15,164 nt of DNA from Methylococcaceae bacterium (GTDB taxonomy: Bacteria; Pseudomonadota; Gammaproteobacteria; Methylococcales; Methylomonadaceae): assembly GCA_947506075.1 (NCBI GenBank), contig CANNNN010000015.1, positions 1-15,164 of the forward strand, in the 5' to 3' direction. The position numbers and the translations under genes were made by a program. Below, one piece after another: positions 7,987 to 15,035 of this stretch. Under the pieces are notes generated by a model that was not told the origin of the DNA, made no database searches, and saw only the letters and a list, made by a program, of their open reading frames with translations. The stretch's first letter is position 1, and every line of letters starts with the position of its first letter.

Positions 7987-8622
7987 ATGGCAAAACTCAC
8001 TGTTTTTTTTAAAGATAAAGCAATCCAATCGGACCTGTATGAAAACGGGATTGTGCGTATCGGACGCGATGAAACTAATGACTTGACTATCGATAGTCTG
8101 GCGGTCGCACCGGCTCATGCCGTTCTGATCATTCTTGACGGTGATTGCACTATTAAACAACTCAATGATGAATTTCCGCTGATCATCAATGGCGAAAAAA
8201 TCAAAGCAGGTAATCTCAATAACAACGACACAATTTCGTTGGGGAAGCATGAGATTATCTTCAATACCACAGAATATATAGCATCCCCCAACTCAAACAA
8301 CAGCCTGATTGACGAAGACATCAAATTATTCAATCTGGAAATTGATAGTGCGCTGTCATCTGCTTCTGCCAATTTGCAAGTTATGTCCGGCAATAATATC
8401 GGTAAAATTCTGCAATTAAAAAAGTCTATGACCCGCCTGGGTCATATCGGTAACGGAGTTATTGCAATATCAAAAAGAAAAGAGGGCTATTTCGTTTCCG
8501 TATTGGAAAATAACGGCAAGATAACCGTAAACAACGAGCCGTTAAACGATCAATTACTAAAGTTAAACACCAATGATGTGCTGGTTATTGACAACACATC
8601 CCTGCAATTCTTTTTAAATTAA
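7987..8622 (+). CDS. FHA-domain protein with a second FHA-like C-terminal half
   Basis: FHA domains usually bind phosphothreonine peptides in signalling complexes. This 211-residue cytoplasmic protein has an N-terminal FHA domain at about 1-95 with the core VRIGRDETNDLTID (R24-G26-R27) and a terminal NGEKIKAG. Several canonical binding residues are altered: the SxxH serine is Ala (A41, H44 kept) and the usual TNGT turn is not seen, so phosphopeptide binding is uncertain. Residues about 118-211 (LQVMSGNNIGKILQLKKSMTRLG...) resemble a second, divergent FHA fold, ending LQFFLN. A good sigma-70 promoter lies just upstream. The PilZ gene begins 4 nt after the stop, so the two are surely cotranscribed. 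No Ser/Thr kinase or phosphatase gene is in the window. The partner and exact role are unknown. Confidence 0.82.
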   Translation: MAKLTVFFKDKAIQSDLYENGIVRIGRDETNDLTIDSLAVAPAHAVLIILDGDCTIKQLNDEFPLIINGEKIKAGNLNNNDTISLGKHEIIFNTTEYIASPNSNNSLIDEDIKLFNLEIDSALSSASANLQVMSGNNIGKILQLKKSMTRLGHIGNGVIAISKRKEGYFVSVLENNGKITVNNEPLNDQLLKLNTNDVLVIDNTSLQFFLN

Positions 8623-8626
8623 AGTC

Positions 8627-8995
8627 ATGAATCCAATAGAAAACAATGATAACCGCCATTTTCACCGCATCCTCTACGCTGCCCAAGCCGCGTTATGCTG
8701 TGAAGAAAAAACCTGGAATTGCGAAATCATGGACCTGTCCTTAAAAGGCTGCTTATTGCGCTTTGAATTACCTTGGACAGAAGATCTGGAAAAACTCTAC
8801 ACCCTCAGCTTACACTTATCCGAACAGACCCACATTAAAATGGAACTTAGCCCAACGCATGTGGTCGACAATAAAGTGGGATTCAAATGTGAGCATATTG
8901 ATATAGACAGCATTACCGCGTTACGTCGACTGGTTGAACTCAATCTCGGCAACAGCGCTTTGCTGGAAAGGGATTTGATTGCATTAACGGAGTAG
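8627..8995 (+). CDS. PilZ-domain protein, predicted c-di-GMP receptor
   Basis: PilZ proteins bind cyclic di-GMP and pass the signal to motility, pilus or polysaccharide machinery. This 122-residue protein is essentially one PilZ domain. Both c-di-GMP motifs are intact: RxxxR at R10-R14 (RHFHR) and DxSxxG at D36-G41 (DLSLKG). This predicts genuine binding, unlike PilZ itself, which lacks them. No membrane segment or enzymatic domain is present. It starts 4 nt after the FHA gene, without a distinct ribosome-binding site, which suggests translational coupling and joint function. It converges on radA. A flagellar brake (YcgR-like) role is possible from the location beyond fleQ, but YcgR has an extra N-terminal domain that is absent here, so the target is unassigned. 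Confidence 0.88.
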   Translation: MNPIENNDNRHFHRILYAAQAALCCEEKTWNCEIMDLSLKGCLLRFELPWTEDLEKLYTLSLHLSEQTHIKMELSPTHVVDNKVGFKCEHIDIDSITALRRLVELNLGNSALLERDLIALTE

Positions 8996-9046
8996 GATCA
9001 GGCAAAGAGCGCTTTCCCCCTTAACATTTTAACCTCCCCCTCACTC

Positions 9047-10423
9047 TCACATCTCAGCAAGTATTTCCAAGGCCTCGGCAAGAGTAGAGACGCCGTGTAT
9101 CTCCAGACCCTCAATCGCTTTTTTAGGCCTATTCGCCTTTGGAATAACCGCTATCTTGAAACCGTGTTTTGCCGCATCATTAAGCCGGGCATGACCATTG
9201 GCGACCGGCCTGATTTCACCGCTCAGGCCAATTTCGCCAAAAAAGAAAACATCATGCGCAATCACCTTATCTCTTAGACTAGAAACAATCCCTACCACAA
9301 TAGCCAAATCGGAACTGGTTTCCGTCACCTTGATCCCTCCGACCACATTGGCATAAATTTCGTCGGTCGCAGTAACAATGCCGCCATGCCGGGACAGCAC
9401 GGCCAGTAACATCGCCAGACGATTTTGATCAAAACCTACCGCCAGTCGCCTCGGATTGCCATACTGACAGTCGGTAACCAGCGCCTGAATCTCCACCAGC
9501 AACGGCCGCGTCCCTTCCCACAACACAGTAATCACACTGCCTGATGAAGGCTTGTCCGGCCTATTTAAAAACATCGCCGAGGGATTTTTAACTTCTTTAA
9601 GCCCCGAACTATCCATCGCAAAAAAACCCAGCTCGCCGACGCTGCCGAAGCGGTTTTTATCCGCCCTTAGCACCCGGAAACGGGCGTCATCGGTAGACCC
9701 CAACATCACTTGCGTATCGACAATATGGCTCAAGGTCATTGGACCCGCCAACGATTGATCCTTGGTCACATGCCCCACCATAAAAATCGACACGCCCTGC
9801 TTTTTGGCATATTGGGTCAGATAACTGGCCGATTCCCTGACCTGTGAAACAGATCCCGGCGCTGACTCGGTATCCTGAGTATGCATGACCTGAATCGAAT
9901 CGATGACCAGAATTTTCGGTTTGACTTGATCCAGGACATCGCAGATACGTTGCACCGAGGTTTCAGCCAGCATCATGATTTTGTCCGCCGGAAGCCTCAG
10001 TCGATGCGCTCTTTCGGCAATCTGTTGCAGAGACTCCTCACCGGACACATAGAGCACACTGACGCCACGTGCGGCAATATTGGCAATGGCCTGCAACAAC
10101 AAGGTACTTTTCCCCGCTCCCGGCGCCCCGCCTATCAACACCACGCTACCGCAAACTATGCCGCCGCCCAGCACACGGTCAAATTCGGAGATCCCGCTAA
10201 GAATACGCTCCGCCTGGGAAAGATTAACCTCGGATAATAATTTGACCTCCGAACGGCTTCCGGCATAACCGGCTGAGCGGTTATTACGCACATCCGTTGT
10301 TCCGCCCAGCCTGACTTCCTTGATAGTATTCCATTCCCCGCAACTGGTGCATTGCCCGCCCCAGCGGGGATAATCTGCGCCACACTGATCACAGACAAAC
10401 GCGGTTTTTATTTTCTTGCTCAT
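9047..10423 (-). CDS. radA: DNA repair protein RadA (RecA-like ATPase)
   Basis: RadA (Sms) is a hexameric RecA-related helicase that processes branched recombination intermediates. The first domain is a zinc finger with C11xxC14 and C25xxC28 (CDQCGADYPRWGGQCTSC). A RecA-like ATPase core follows with Walker A GGAPGAGKS at 98-106, Walker B ILVIDSIQ at about 171-178, and the RadA-specific KNRFGS at 256-261. The C-terminal third is the Lon-protease-like domain that lacks protease function in this family. I place the start at ATG 10423 because it gives the same short leader to the zinc finger as the E. coli protein (458 versus 460 residues). An in-frame ATG at 10435 adds MLSN and cannot be excluded. 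It lies 27-39 nt downstream of the RimB-like gene and is probably cotranscribed with it. Confidence 0.96.
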   Translation of the reverse strand: MSKKIKTAFVCDQCGADYPRWGGQCTSCGEWNTIKEVRLGGTTDVRNNRSAGYAGSRSEVKLLSEVNLSQAERILSGISEFDRVLGGGIVCGSVVLIGGAPGAGKSTLLLQAIANIAARGVSVLYVSGEESLQQIAERAHRLRLPADKIMMLAETSVQRICDVLDQVKPKILVIDSIQVMHTQDTESAPGSVSQVRESASYLTQYAKKQGVSIFMVGHVTKDQSLAGPMTLSHIVDTQVMLGSTDDARFRVLRADKNRFGSVGELGFFAMDSSGLKEVKNPSAMFLNRPDKPSSGSVITVLWEGTRPLLVEIQALVTDCQYGNPRRLAVGFDQNRLAMLLAVLSRHGGIVTATDEIYANVVGGIKVTETSSDLAIVVGIVSSLRDKVIAHDVFFFGEIGLSGEIRPVANGHARLNDAAKHGFKIAVIPKANRPKKAIEGLEIHGVSTLAEALEILAEM

Positions 10424-10461
10424 ATTACTCAACATGCCTTACAAATTATCGCAACTAGTAA

Positions 10462-10932
10462 TCAGTCTTCCCGCACCAGCAAGCGCTGGTATTCAAGCTG
10501 ATTCGGCGAACCTTGCAAATAGGAGGCTCCGGGGTCGACCGTAAAATTTGCATCCATTGCCGTACGACCCAGCAACATACGAAACAGCATACTGTCCCGG
10601 TTAGTCAGCGTCATTTCGGCACTGATCACCGAATGCCCGACAACCATCTGGGTTTCTATCACATAACGGCGCTGCTTATGTCCGCCGGAATCCATAACCA
10701 TACGCCGGTCCTTAACCTGGGCATGACATTCTATCGACACATCGCAGCAATGTTGCATGGGGTGAATCGCAAACATCACCCAGCGTTGCCCGCCTTTACG
10801 ATAAGGTTCAATCGCGAACGCATGCAAAGCCGATGAGCGCGCGCCGGTATCGATTTTCGCCTTAATTTCGGACAGTTTAAGCTCTGGTAAAGCCACCCAT
10901 TCGCGCCAGCCCAACATCGGTTTATGTATCAT
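10462..10932 (-). CDS. RimB-like retropepsin-type protease (formerly 'ATP-dependent zinc protease' family)
   Basis: This 156-residue cytoplasmic protein belongs to the Pfam family long named Zn_protease and now viewed as a single-domain retropepsin-like aspartic peptidase. The evidence is the motif AKIDTGARSSALHA with the catalytic-type D28-T29-G30, and the C-terminal LLGRTAM, which matches the second conserved block of the fold. In Pseudomonas the RimB member works with RimK, which adds glutamates to ribosomal protein S6. No rimK gene is in this window, so the substrate here is open. Homologous family members of 140-170 residues are common. The ATG at 10932 is used; Met6 at 10917 is an alternative. 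It precedes radA by under 40 nt on the same strand and is divergent from corA. Confidence 0.8.
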   Translation of the reverse strand: MIHKPMLGWREWVALPELKLSEIKAKIDTGARSSALHAFAIEPYRKGGQRWVMFAIHPMQHCCDVSIECHAQVKDRRMVMDSGGHKQRRYVIETQMVVGHSVISAEMTLTNRDSMLFRMLLGRTAMDANFTVDPGASYLQGSPNQLEYQRLLVRED

Positions 10933-10946
10933 CTGTGTAAAGCCTT

Positions 10947-10974
10947 ATTCTAAAGTTATACTTAAGCCATACAA
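10947..10974 (-). promoter_or_regulatory. Candidate sigma-70 promoter for the rimB-like gene and radA
   Basis: On the minus strand TTGTAT (10974-10969) is followed after 16 nt by TAGAAT (10952-10947), five of six matches to the -10 consensus. The start would be near 10940, only about 8 nt before the annotated ATG, which makes the later Met6 start (10917) worth considering. No LexA-type operator was seen. Confidence 0.35.
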
Positions 10975-11050
10975 CTGCCGGAGCATCTGTAAAATGTGCG
11001 CCATTATGCTTGATTACCCAAGCAGATAAAAATATTTCAAGGAATGCACC

Positions 11051-12115
11051 ATGTCTGAATCACTGAGTTACGCTTCCGAAAAATCAGGTTTACCGCCCGG
11101 ATCGCTGGTGCATGTCGGCGAAGTGCATGAACATGAACATAAAATCACCGTCATTGATTACAACAAAACCACGCTGACCCAGCACACCATCAAAAGCATA
11201 GCTGAGCTATTACCCTACAAGACCACCGACACTATTACCTGGGTGATTATCGACGGTCTGAAAGATGTTTCGGTGATTGACGCGATAGGCCAACATTTTG
11301 ATATTGATGCGCTGGTGCTTGAAGATATTCTGAATACCCATCAACGCCCTAAATTCGAAGAGTTTGATGATTATTTGTATATTGTGATCAAAGCGCTTTC
11401 CCTGGCTGCCAATGACTTTAATGTGGAATATGAACAGGTCAGCTTATTGTTGTTAAATAAATTTGTGTTCACCTTCAAGGAAAAACCCGACGCACTCTTT
11501 GATCCACTCTTCATTCGCCTTAACAACGATAAAAGCCCGCTGCGAACTCTTGGCACTGATTACCTGACCTATGTGCTGATGGATAGCATCGTTGATGAGT
11601 ATTTTACACTACAGGATACGTTCGATGAACTGATCGAAAATATCGAAGATGACCTACTGACCAATCCATCGGAACAAACCCTGCACACCATCCAGAAAAT
11701 AAAGCGCGAACTGATCTTTTTACGCCGCTCCGTTTCGCCGTTGCGGGAATTGCTGGCCTCGATTCAGCGTAGTGATTCGCCGTTACTTGATGCAAAAACC
11801 AAGCGCTATTTTGGCGATGTTTACGATCATGTCATACGCGTGACCGAAGCGATGGAATCCTACCGGGATTTAATCGCCGGTATGCTGGATATTTATTTGT
11901 CCAGCGTCAGCAATAAAATGAACGAAACCATGAAAGTGCTTACCGTGTTTGCATCGATATTTATACCGTTAACCTTTATCGCCGGCGTCTACGGCATGAA
12001 TTTCGAGTACATGCCGGAACTGAAATGGCGTTGGGGCTACCCCGCGTTGTGGACGGTATTTATCGGCGTATCGGTATTCTTGCTGACGTTTTTCAAAAAA
12101 AAGAACTGGCTTTAG
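11051..12115 (+). CDS. corA: Magnesium/cobalt transport protein CorA
   Basis: CorA is a pentameric inner-membrane channel that imports Mg2+ (and Co2+, Ni2+) driven by the membrane potential. At 354 residues it is complete. A large cytoplasmic N-terminal domain (about 1-290) with long helices precedes two C-terminal membrane helices at about 293-313 and 330-349. The selectivity motif YGMN (GMN at 315-317) sits at the end of the first helix, followed by the periplasmic loop FEYMPELKWRWGYP and a basic C-terminal tail (FKKKNWL). The ATG is supported by AAGGA about 7 nt upstream. It stands alone: divergent from the rimB-like gene and convergent with mfnF, with only 39 nt between the stop codons and no obvious hairpin terminator there. 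Confidence 0.95.
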   Translation: MSESLSYASEKSGLPPGSLVHVGEVHEHEHKITVIDYNKTTLTQHTIKSIAELLPYKTTDTITWVIIDGLKDVSVIDAIGQHFDIDALVLEDILNTHQRPKFEEFDDYLYIVIKALSLAANDFNVEYEQVSLLLLNKFVFTFKEKPDALFDPLFIRLNNDKSPLRTLGTDYLTYVLMDSIVDEYFTLQDTFDELIENIEDDLLTNPSEQTLHTIQKIKRELIFLRRSVSPLRELLASIQRSDSPLLDAKTKRYFGDVYDHVIRVTEAMESYRDLIAGMLDIYLSSVSNKMNETMKVLTVFASIFIPLTFIAGVYGMNFEYMPELKWRWGYPALWTVFIGVSVFLLTFFKKKNWL

Positions 12116-12154
12116 TTAAAAAACAGCAGTATTTGTATCCATCCTAGCTCTGCA

Positions 12155-13195
12155 TCATCCGCGTTCGGCCAAATAAGCTATAGCCACAGCCGGTGCGCAG
12201 TCTGCTGCTGTGATAGCAGCTCCTGTTAAAGCGACCGGTAATAAATCGGAAAAATCCAGATAGGGACGACCTAAATTGAATGCAATCTGTTTAACCAGAA
12301 AACGCCCTATGCCGGCGCCGACCAAGGGACTGTTTACGGACAGTGCTTGCTGGGCCAGCCGTGTTTCACAAGCACGCTGAATTTTCTGTAGCTGCTGGGC
12401 GCGGATGTTTTCGGCAAACAGCTGCCAACGCGGCAGTTCGTCAGCATAAAAATCACAACCTATCATCCGCGATAAGCGCCGACCGCTGGCCAGCACGGTT
12501 TTTTCTGCACCATCCGCTGTGTCGGTTTGATCATGCGCGTCATTGAGTTCGCCAGTGACGCGATAAACATCTGCCATGGTGGCAAAATACTCGGCCATCA
12601 GGCCAATTTTTTTACCTTGATCCAACGCAGTATGCGCAACCGCCATTACTGCGGTTCTGACGACACCGCTATAAATCAACTCTTCAGACACTAAGCGCTG
12701 ATAATCGGTATAACCTTCCGCTAGCACCTGCCCATTATTTAGCAGCAAAATATCAGTGGTGGTGCTACCGCAATCGACGAAAAGCCCCTTGCCTGTAGTT
12801 TGTGCAGCCAAACTAGCGCTGGCCAGCCAGTTTGCAGAAGCTATCAACGGGTAATGCCGGGCTTCAATCTGCGAGGCTTTCAAAAAGCCCTCTAAACCTG
12901 CAAAAACCAGCAGTTCTGCACCAGGCAACAGCTCGGTCATGGTTAGGATGATTTGCTGAACACCATGATCCCGGCTATCAAACAAATCGACCAACTCGCC
13001 GGTCATGGTAAGCGCATGACGACAAGTTAACCCCGCCAGCTCCTGCTTAATGCTGTCGACCGCAAGTTGCAATTGGACCAGCCCTTTCCATAATGGACAT
13101 GGCTGTTGATATACGGCGATTATCTTGCCCGCGCTGATGACTGCAGCTTTTACATGGGCGCCGCCTATATCCCAGCCTACAATATTATTTCGCAT
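12155..13195 (-). CDS. mfnF: H4MPT-linked C1 transfer pathway protein, MfnF-like (hydantoinase/oxoprolinase-type ASKHA fold)
   Basis: In methanogens MfnF condenses the activated aminomethyl-furan unit with glutamyl-tyramine to form the methanofuran core; methylotrophic bacteria carry a homologue in their H4MPT gene islands. The 346-residue protein has the N-terminal ASKHA phosphate motif VGWDIGGAHVKAA (6-18) and a second one, VDCGSTTTDILL (140-151). The C-terminal part has VGAGIGRFLVKQIA. I start it at ATG 13195, overlapping the mfnD-like stop by 11 nt. The open frame continues 81 nt further upstream, but that part lies inside mfnD and has no family match, so a longer call would be an over-extension. 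The sequence supports the family strongly; the precise reaction in bacteria is inferred from the archaeal enzyme. Confidence 0.85.
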   Translation of the reverse strand: MRNNIVGWDIGGAHVKAAVISAGKIIAVYQQPCPLWKGLVQLQLAVDSIKQELAGLTCRHALTMTGELVDLFDSRDHGVQQIILTMTELLPGAELLVFAGLEGFLKASQIEARHYPLIASANWLASASLAAQTTGKGLFVDCGSTTTDILLLNNGQVLAEGYTDYQRLVSEELIYSGVVRTAVMAVAHTALDQGKKIGLMAEYFATMADVYRVTGELNDAHDQTDTADGAEKTVLASGRRLSRMIGCDFYADELPRWQLFAENIRAQQLQKIQRACETRLAQQALSVNSPLVGAGIGRFLVKQIAFNLGRPYLDFSDLLPVALTGAAITAADCAPAVAIAYLAERG

Positions 13196-14180
13196 CGATT
13201 TGAATGTTAATGACTGTGTTACAAGTTGGGTTAAGTATTGGCTCGCCATGCAATAACTGCAAAACGGCTTCTGCAATATTGAGGCCTAAGGCATCCTGGA
13301 TACCGACAAAAGAAGTGGTCAGCCGCGGATTGATCTCAAGCACCCAGGTTTGCTCTATGGTTTCTATCAAATCAATACCGACATAACCCCAAAGCTCAGG
13401 CAGGGCGCTGGCTATTTGATCTATTAATGCCTGATACCCGCCGGTGTCCGGATGATGATTAACCACTATTTCTGTCAACTGATATTGCCGGTTGACCAGT
13501 TTAAAACACTGCAAATTGACGCACAGTAACCAGCCTCGACCTTGTTTGAATAAACAGGAAAGACTGGATTTTTGGCCCTGAAGATGGGGTTGTATGATGT
13601 AGGGACCTTTAGCGGCAACGATTGATTCAAAGTCCTGGGAACTGGCGACCACATAACTGTCTTCACAACCCACGCCGTCAACCGGCTTAATCATCCACTC
13701 ACCACTTGGGCTTGCGCTGAGCTTGTCGAATGGGTCAAACATCCGGGTAGGAACAACGGCTATATGATGCTCGTTAAGCAACTCATAGGTCTTGAATTTG
13801 TTCCCGGCAATCGCAACAGCACTTGCCTGCGAGGTCAGCAATAGCTTACCCAGCGACGTGACCCTCTGGCCCAGGGTTTGTAAAATACCGTTAGATTCCG
13901 GCGCAATCGGCCAAACCAGATCAGCTTGCTCGACTAATTTGGCAAATTCATCGTTAACATCATGCTCAGACCTGATAATAACGCTATTAATCCCGTGCTT
14001 ACTGATTGAATCGCTGCATCGAGCATCCAGCATCACCGTAATCTCAAGATTGTTTAAGTTAATCAGATTATCGAGCAAAGCGTCCAGCATCAAACGCCCT
14101 TCTGCGGCCAGGGAGTCCGGCAACAGCTGCTTGTTAAAGCCACCGCCAGTGATATACTCAAACACCAGAATTTTGAACAT
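13185..14180 (-). CDS. mfnD: ATP-grasp ligase, MfnD-like (tyramine/tyrosine-glutamate ligase of methylofuran synthesis)
   Basis: MfnD of methanogens ligates glutamate to tyramine for methanofuran; the bacterial homologue probably does the same for methylofuran, possibly with tyrosine as acceptor. The 331-residue protein begins KILVFEYITGGG, a typical family start. The ATP-grasp fold shows an ATP-binding strand EWMIKPVDGVGCEDS (161-175), YIIQPHLQG (194-202) and the metal-binding VLEINPRLTTS (280-290). ATG 14180 is preferred over the in-frame TTG at 14189. Residues about 149-158 (DPFDKLSASP) look like the translation of a widespread short DNA repeat inserted in the gene between the two halves of the fold. 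It overlaps mfnF by 11 nt and is divergent from the HisA-like gene. A general ATP-grasp ligase cannot be ruled out, but the neighbours make MfnD likely. Confidence 0.82.
   Translation of the reverse strand: MFKILVFEYITGGGFNKQLLPDSLAAEGRLMLDALLDNLINLNNLEITVMLDARCSDSISKHGINSVIIRSEHDVNDEFAKLVEQADLVWPIAPESNGILQTLGQRVTSLGKLLLTSQASAVAIAGNKFKTYELLNEHHIAVVPTRMFDPFDKLSASPSGEWMIKPVDGVGCEDSYVVASSQDFESIVAAKGPYIIQPHLQGQKSSLSCLFKQGRGWLLCVNLQCFKLVNRQYQLTEIVVNHHPDTGGYQALIDQIASALPELWGYVGIDLIETIEQTWVLEINPRLTTSFVGIQDALGLNIAEAVLQLLHGEPILNPTCNTVINIQIDAK
13709..13733 (-). repeat. REP-like element core (TTCGACAAGCTCAG) inside mfnD
   Basis: On the minus strand the core TTCGACAAGCTCAG (13730-13717) is followed by CGCAAGCC. 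This closely resembles a short interspersed repeat known in many bacterial genomes, which normally lies between genes and yields peptides such as PFDKL when it falls in a reading frame. Here it is in frame, encodes DPFDKLSASP and leaves the gene open. Only this one copy was seen in the window; recognition is from memory of the motif. Confidence 0.5.
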
Positions 14181-14222
14181 ATTTAACAATAGCTATAAAA
14201 GAATACGTTCTATTGTATCACC

Positions 14223-14249
14223 AGTTCAAAGTCGGTTTTGAACTCCGAC
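14223..14249. promoter_or_regulatory. Palindromic operator candidate and overlapping alternative hairpin in the mfnD/hisA-like divergent region
   Basis: AGTTCAAA (14223-14230) and TTTGAACT (14237-14244) form a perfect 8-bp inverted repeat with a 6-nt centre. A second pairing, GTCGG (14231-14235) with CCGAC (14245-14249), overlaps it, so the two hairpins exclude each other. The palindrome covers the predicted -35 box of the HisA-like gene, as a repressor operator would. A role in either DNA binding or RNA structure is inference. Confidence 0.45.
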
Positions 14250-14265
14250 GCCTACGATTTATATT
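14238..14265 (+). promoter_or_regulatory. Candidate sigma-70 promoter for the HisA-like gene
   Basis: TTGAAC (14238-14243) and TATATT (14260-14265, five of six matches) are separated by 16 nt. The predicted start is near 14272, a leader of about 27 nt before the ATG at 14299. The -35 box lies in the right arm of the inverted repeat. Confidence 0.45.
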
Positions 14266-14298
14266 GCTCCAAGCTCGCCTTGACTAAACTCTTTATTT

Positions 14299-14976
14299 AT
14301 GAAATTAATTCCGGTTATAGATTTAAAAGACGGCATCGTCGTTCACGCCCGGCAAGGCCATCGTGAACACTATCAAGCCATTAACACAGCATTGTGCAAG
14401 TCGTCTGATATTTTTCGGGTTATCGATGCCTTCCTGGGAATTTATGCGTTTGATACTTTCTATATTGCAGACCTGAATGCGATTACCGATCAGGGCAATC
14501 ATAACCCGTTGATAGCAAAAGTGTTGACTCGTTTCCCGCAGCTTACCTTCTGGATAGACCAAGGTTACCAAAAATATAATGAGCCGCGACGCAACATGCT
14601 GCCTGTCCTGGGCAGCGAATCCTATCGAAATGAAAATATTTCAGGAATCTTGGCCTATAAAAACAAGTTCATTCTGTCGCTGGATTATTCAAATCTGGGA
14701 GCTTTGGGTGCGTCCAGTCTTTTTTCTGATCCCTCGTTTTGGCCGGCAAACATCATCATCATGACGCTGGAGAGGGTAGGTAGTCATCGAGGCCCGGATC
14801 TGGACAAGCTAAGCGAATTTTGCAGGCAATATCCAGAAAAAAACTTTATTGCCGCAGGTGGCATCAGGCATAAACAGGATTTACTGGCTTTGACTAAGGC
14901 GGGAATTGATCAGGCGCTGGTTGCCAGCGCCTTGCATTGCGGCGCGATTAAAGCTGAAGATATTACCAAATTTTAG
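14299..14976 (+). CDS. HisA-related TIM-barrel protein of the H4MPT/methylofuran gene island, function unknown
   Basis: The 225-residue protein resembles HisA (ProFAR isomerase, about 245 residues) but is probably not a histidine enzyme. It keeps the first catalytic-type Asp, D8 in PVIDLKDG, the second, D129 in LSLDYS, the strand YIADLNAI (55-62), a GSHRGPD loop (161-167) and the C-terminal phosphate-binding motif AAGGIR (185-190) with ALVASALHCG. The N-terminal phosphate motif of HisA (GGGIR) is absent; the position reads FWIDQGYQ (84-91). HisA needs both because its substrate has two phosphates, so a substrate with one phosphate is a reasonable inference. Genes of this kind are known in C1-transfer islands of methylotrophs, without an assigned reaction as far as I know. 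It is divergent from mfnD and ends against the terminator shared with fae. Confidence 0.8.
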   Translation: MKLIPVIDLKDGIVVHARQGHREHYQAINTALCKSSDIFRVIDAFLGIYAFDTFYIADLNAITDQGNHNPLIAKVLTRFPQLTFWIDQGYQKYNEPRRNMLPVLGSESYRNENISGILAYKNKFILSLDYSNLGALGASSLFSDPSFWPANIIIMTLERVGSHRGPDLDKLSEFCRQYPEKNFIAAGGIRHKQDLLALTKAGIDQALVASALHCGAIKAEDITKF

Positions 14977-14980
14977 GCAA

Positions 14981-15010
14981 AAAAATACCCCAGCAAGCCG
15001 GGGTATTTTT
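14981..15010. terminator. Bidirectional intrinsic terminator between the HisA-like gene and fae
   Basis: An 11-bp perfect stem, AAAAATACCCC (14981-14991) with GGGGTATTTTT (15000-15010), encloses an 8-nt loop. Because the outer part of the stem is A5/T5, both strands end in a U-tract after a GC-rich core. It lies 4 nt after the HisA-like stop (14976) and 25 nt after the fae stop (15036), so it can end both convergent transcripts. Confidence 0.88.
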
Positions 15011-15035
15011 AGCACTCGTGTTTACTAAGTAAATC

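Noticed and set aside
8996..9046. Terminator between the PilZ gene and radA
   Set aside because: The only short pairing (AAAG...CTTT around 9004-9015) has a 4-bp core with a mismatch and no T-tract.
6626..12115. CNNM gene and corA as one magnesium-transport operon
   Set aside because: They are 3 kb apart with minus-strand radA and the rimB-like gene between them, so any link is only by general function.
13196..13276. N-terminal extension of MfnF starting at 13276
   Set aside because: It lies entirely inside the 3' end of mfnD, shows no family residues, and the family start MRNNIVGWDIGG fits the ATG at 13195.
14223..14249. H-type pseudoknot (riboswitch-like) formed by the two overlapping pairings
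   Set aside because: Pairing both stems at once would leave connecting loops of 0-1 nt across an 8-bp stem, which is sterically not feasible. Only alternative hairpins are possible.
14299..14976. True HisA of histidine biosynthesis
   Set aside because: The N-terminal phosphate-binding motif is missing, the protein is shorter, and no other his gene is nearby.
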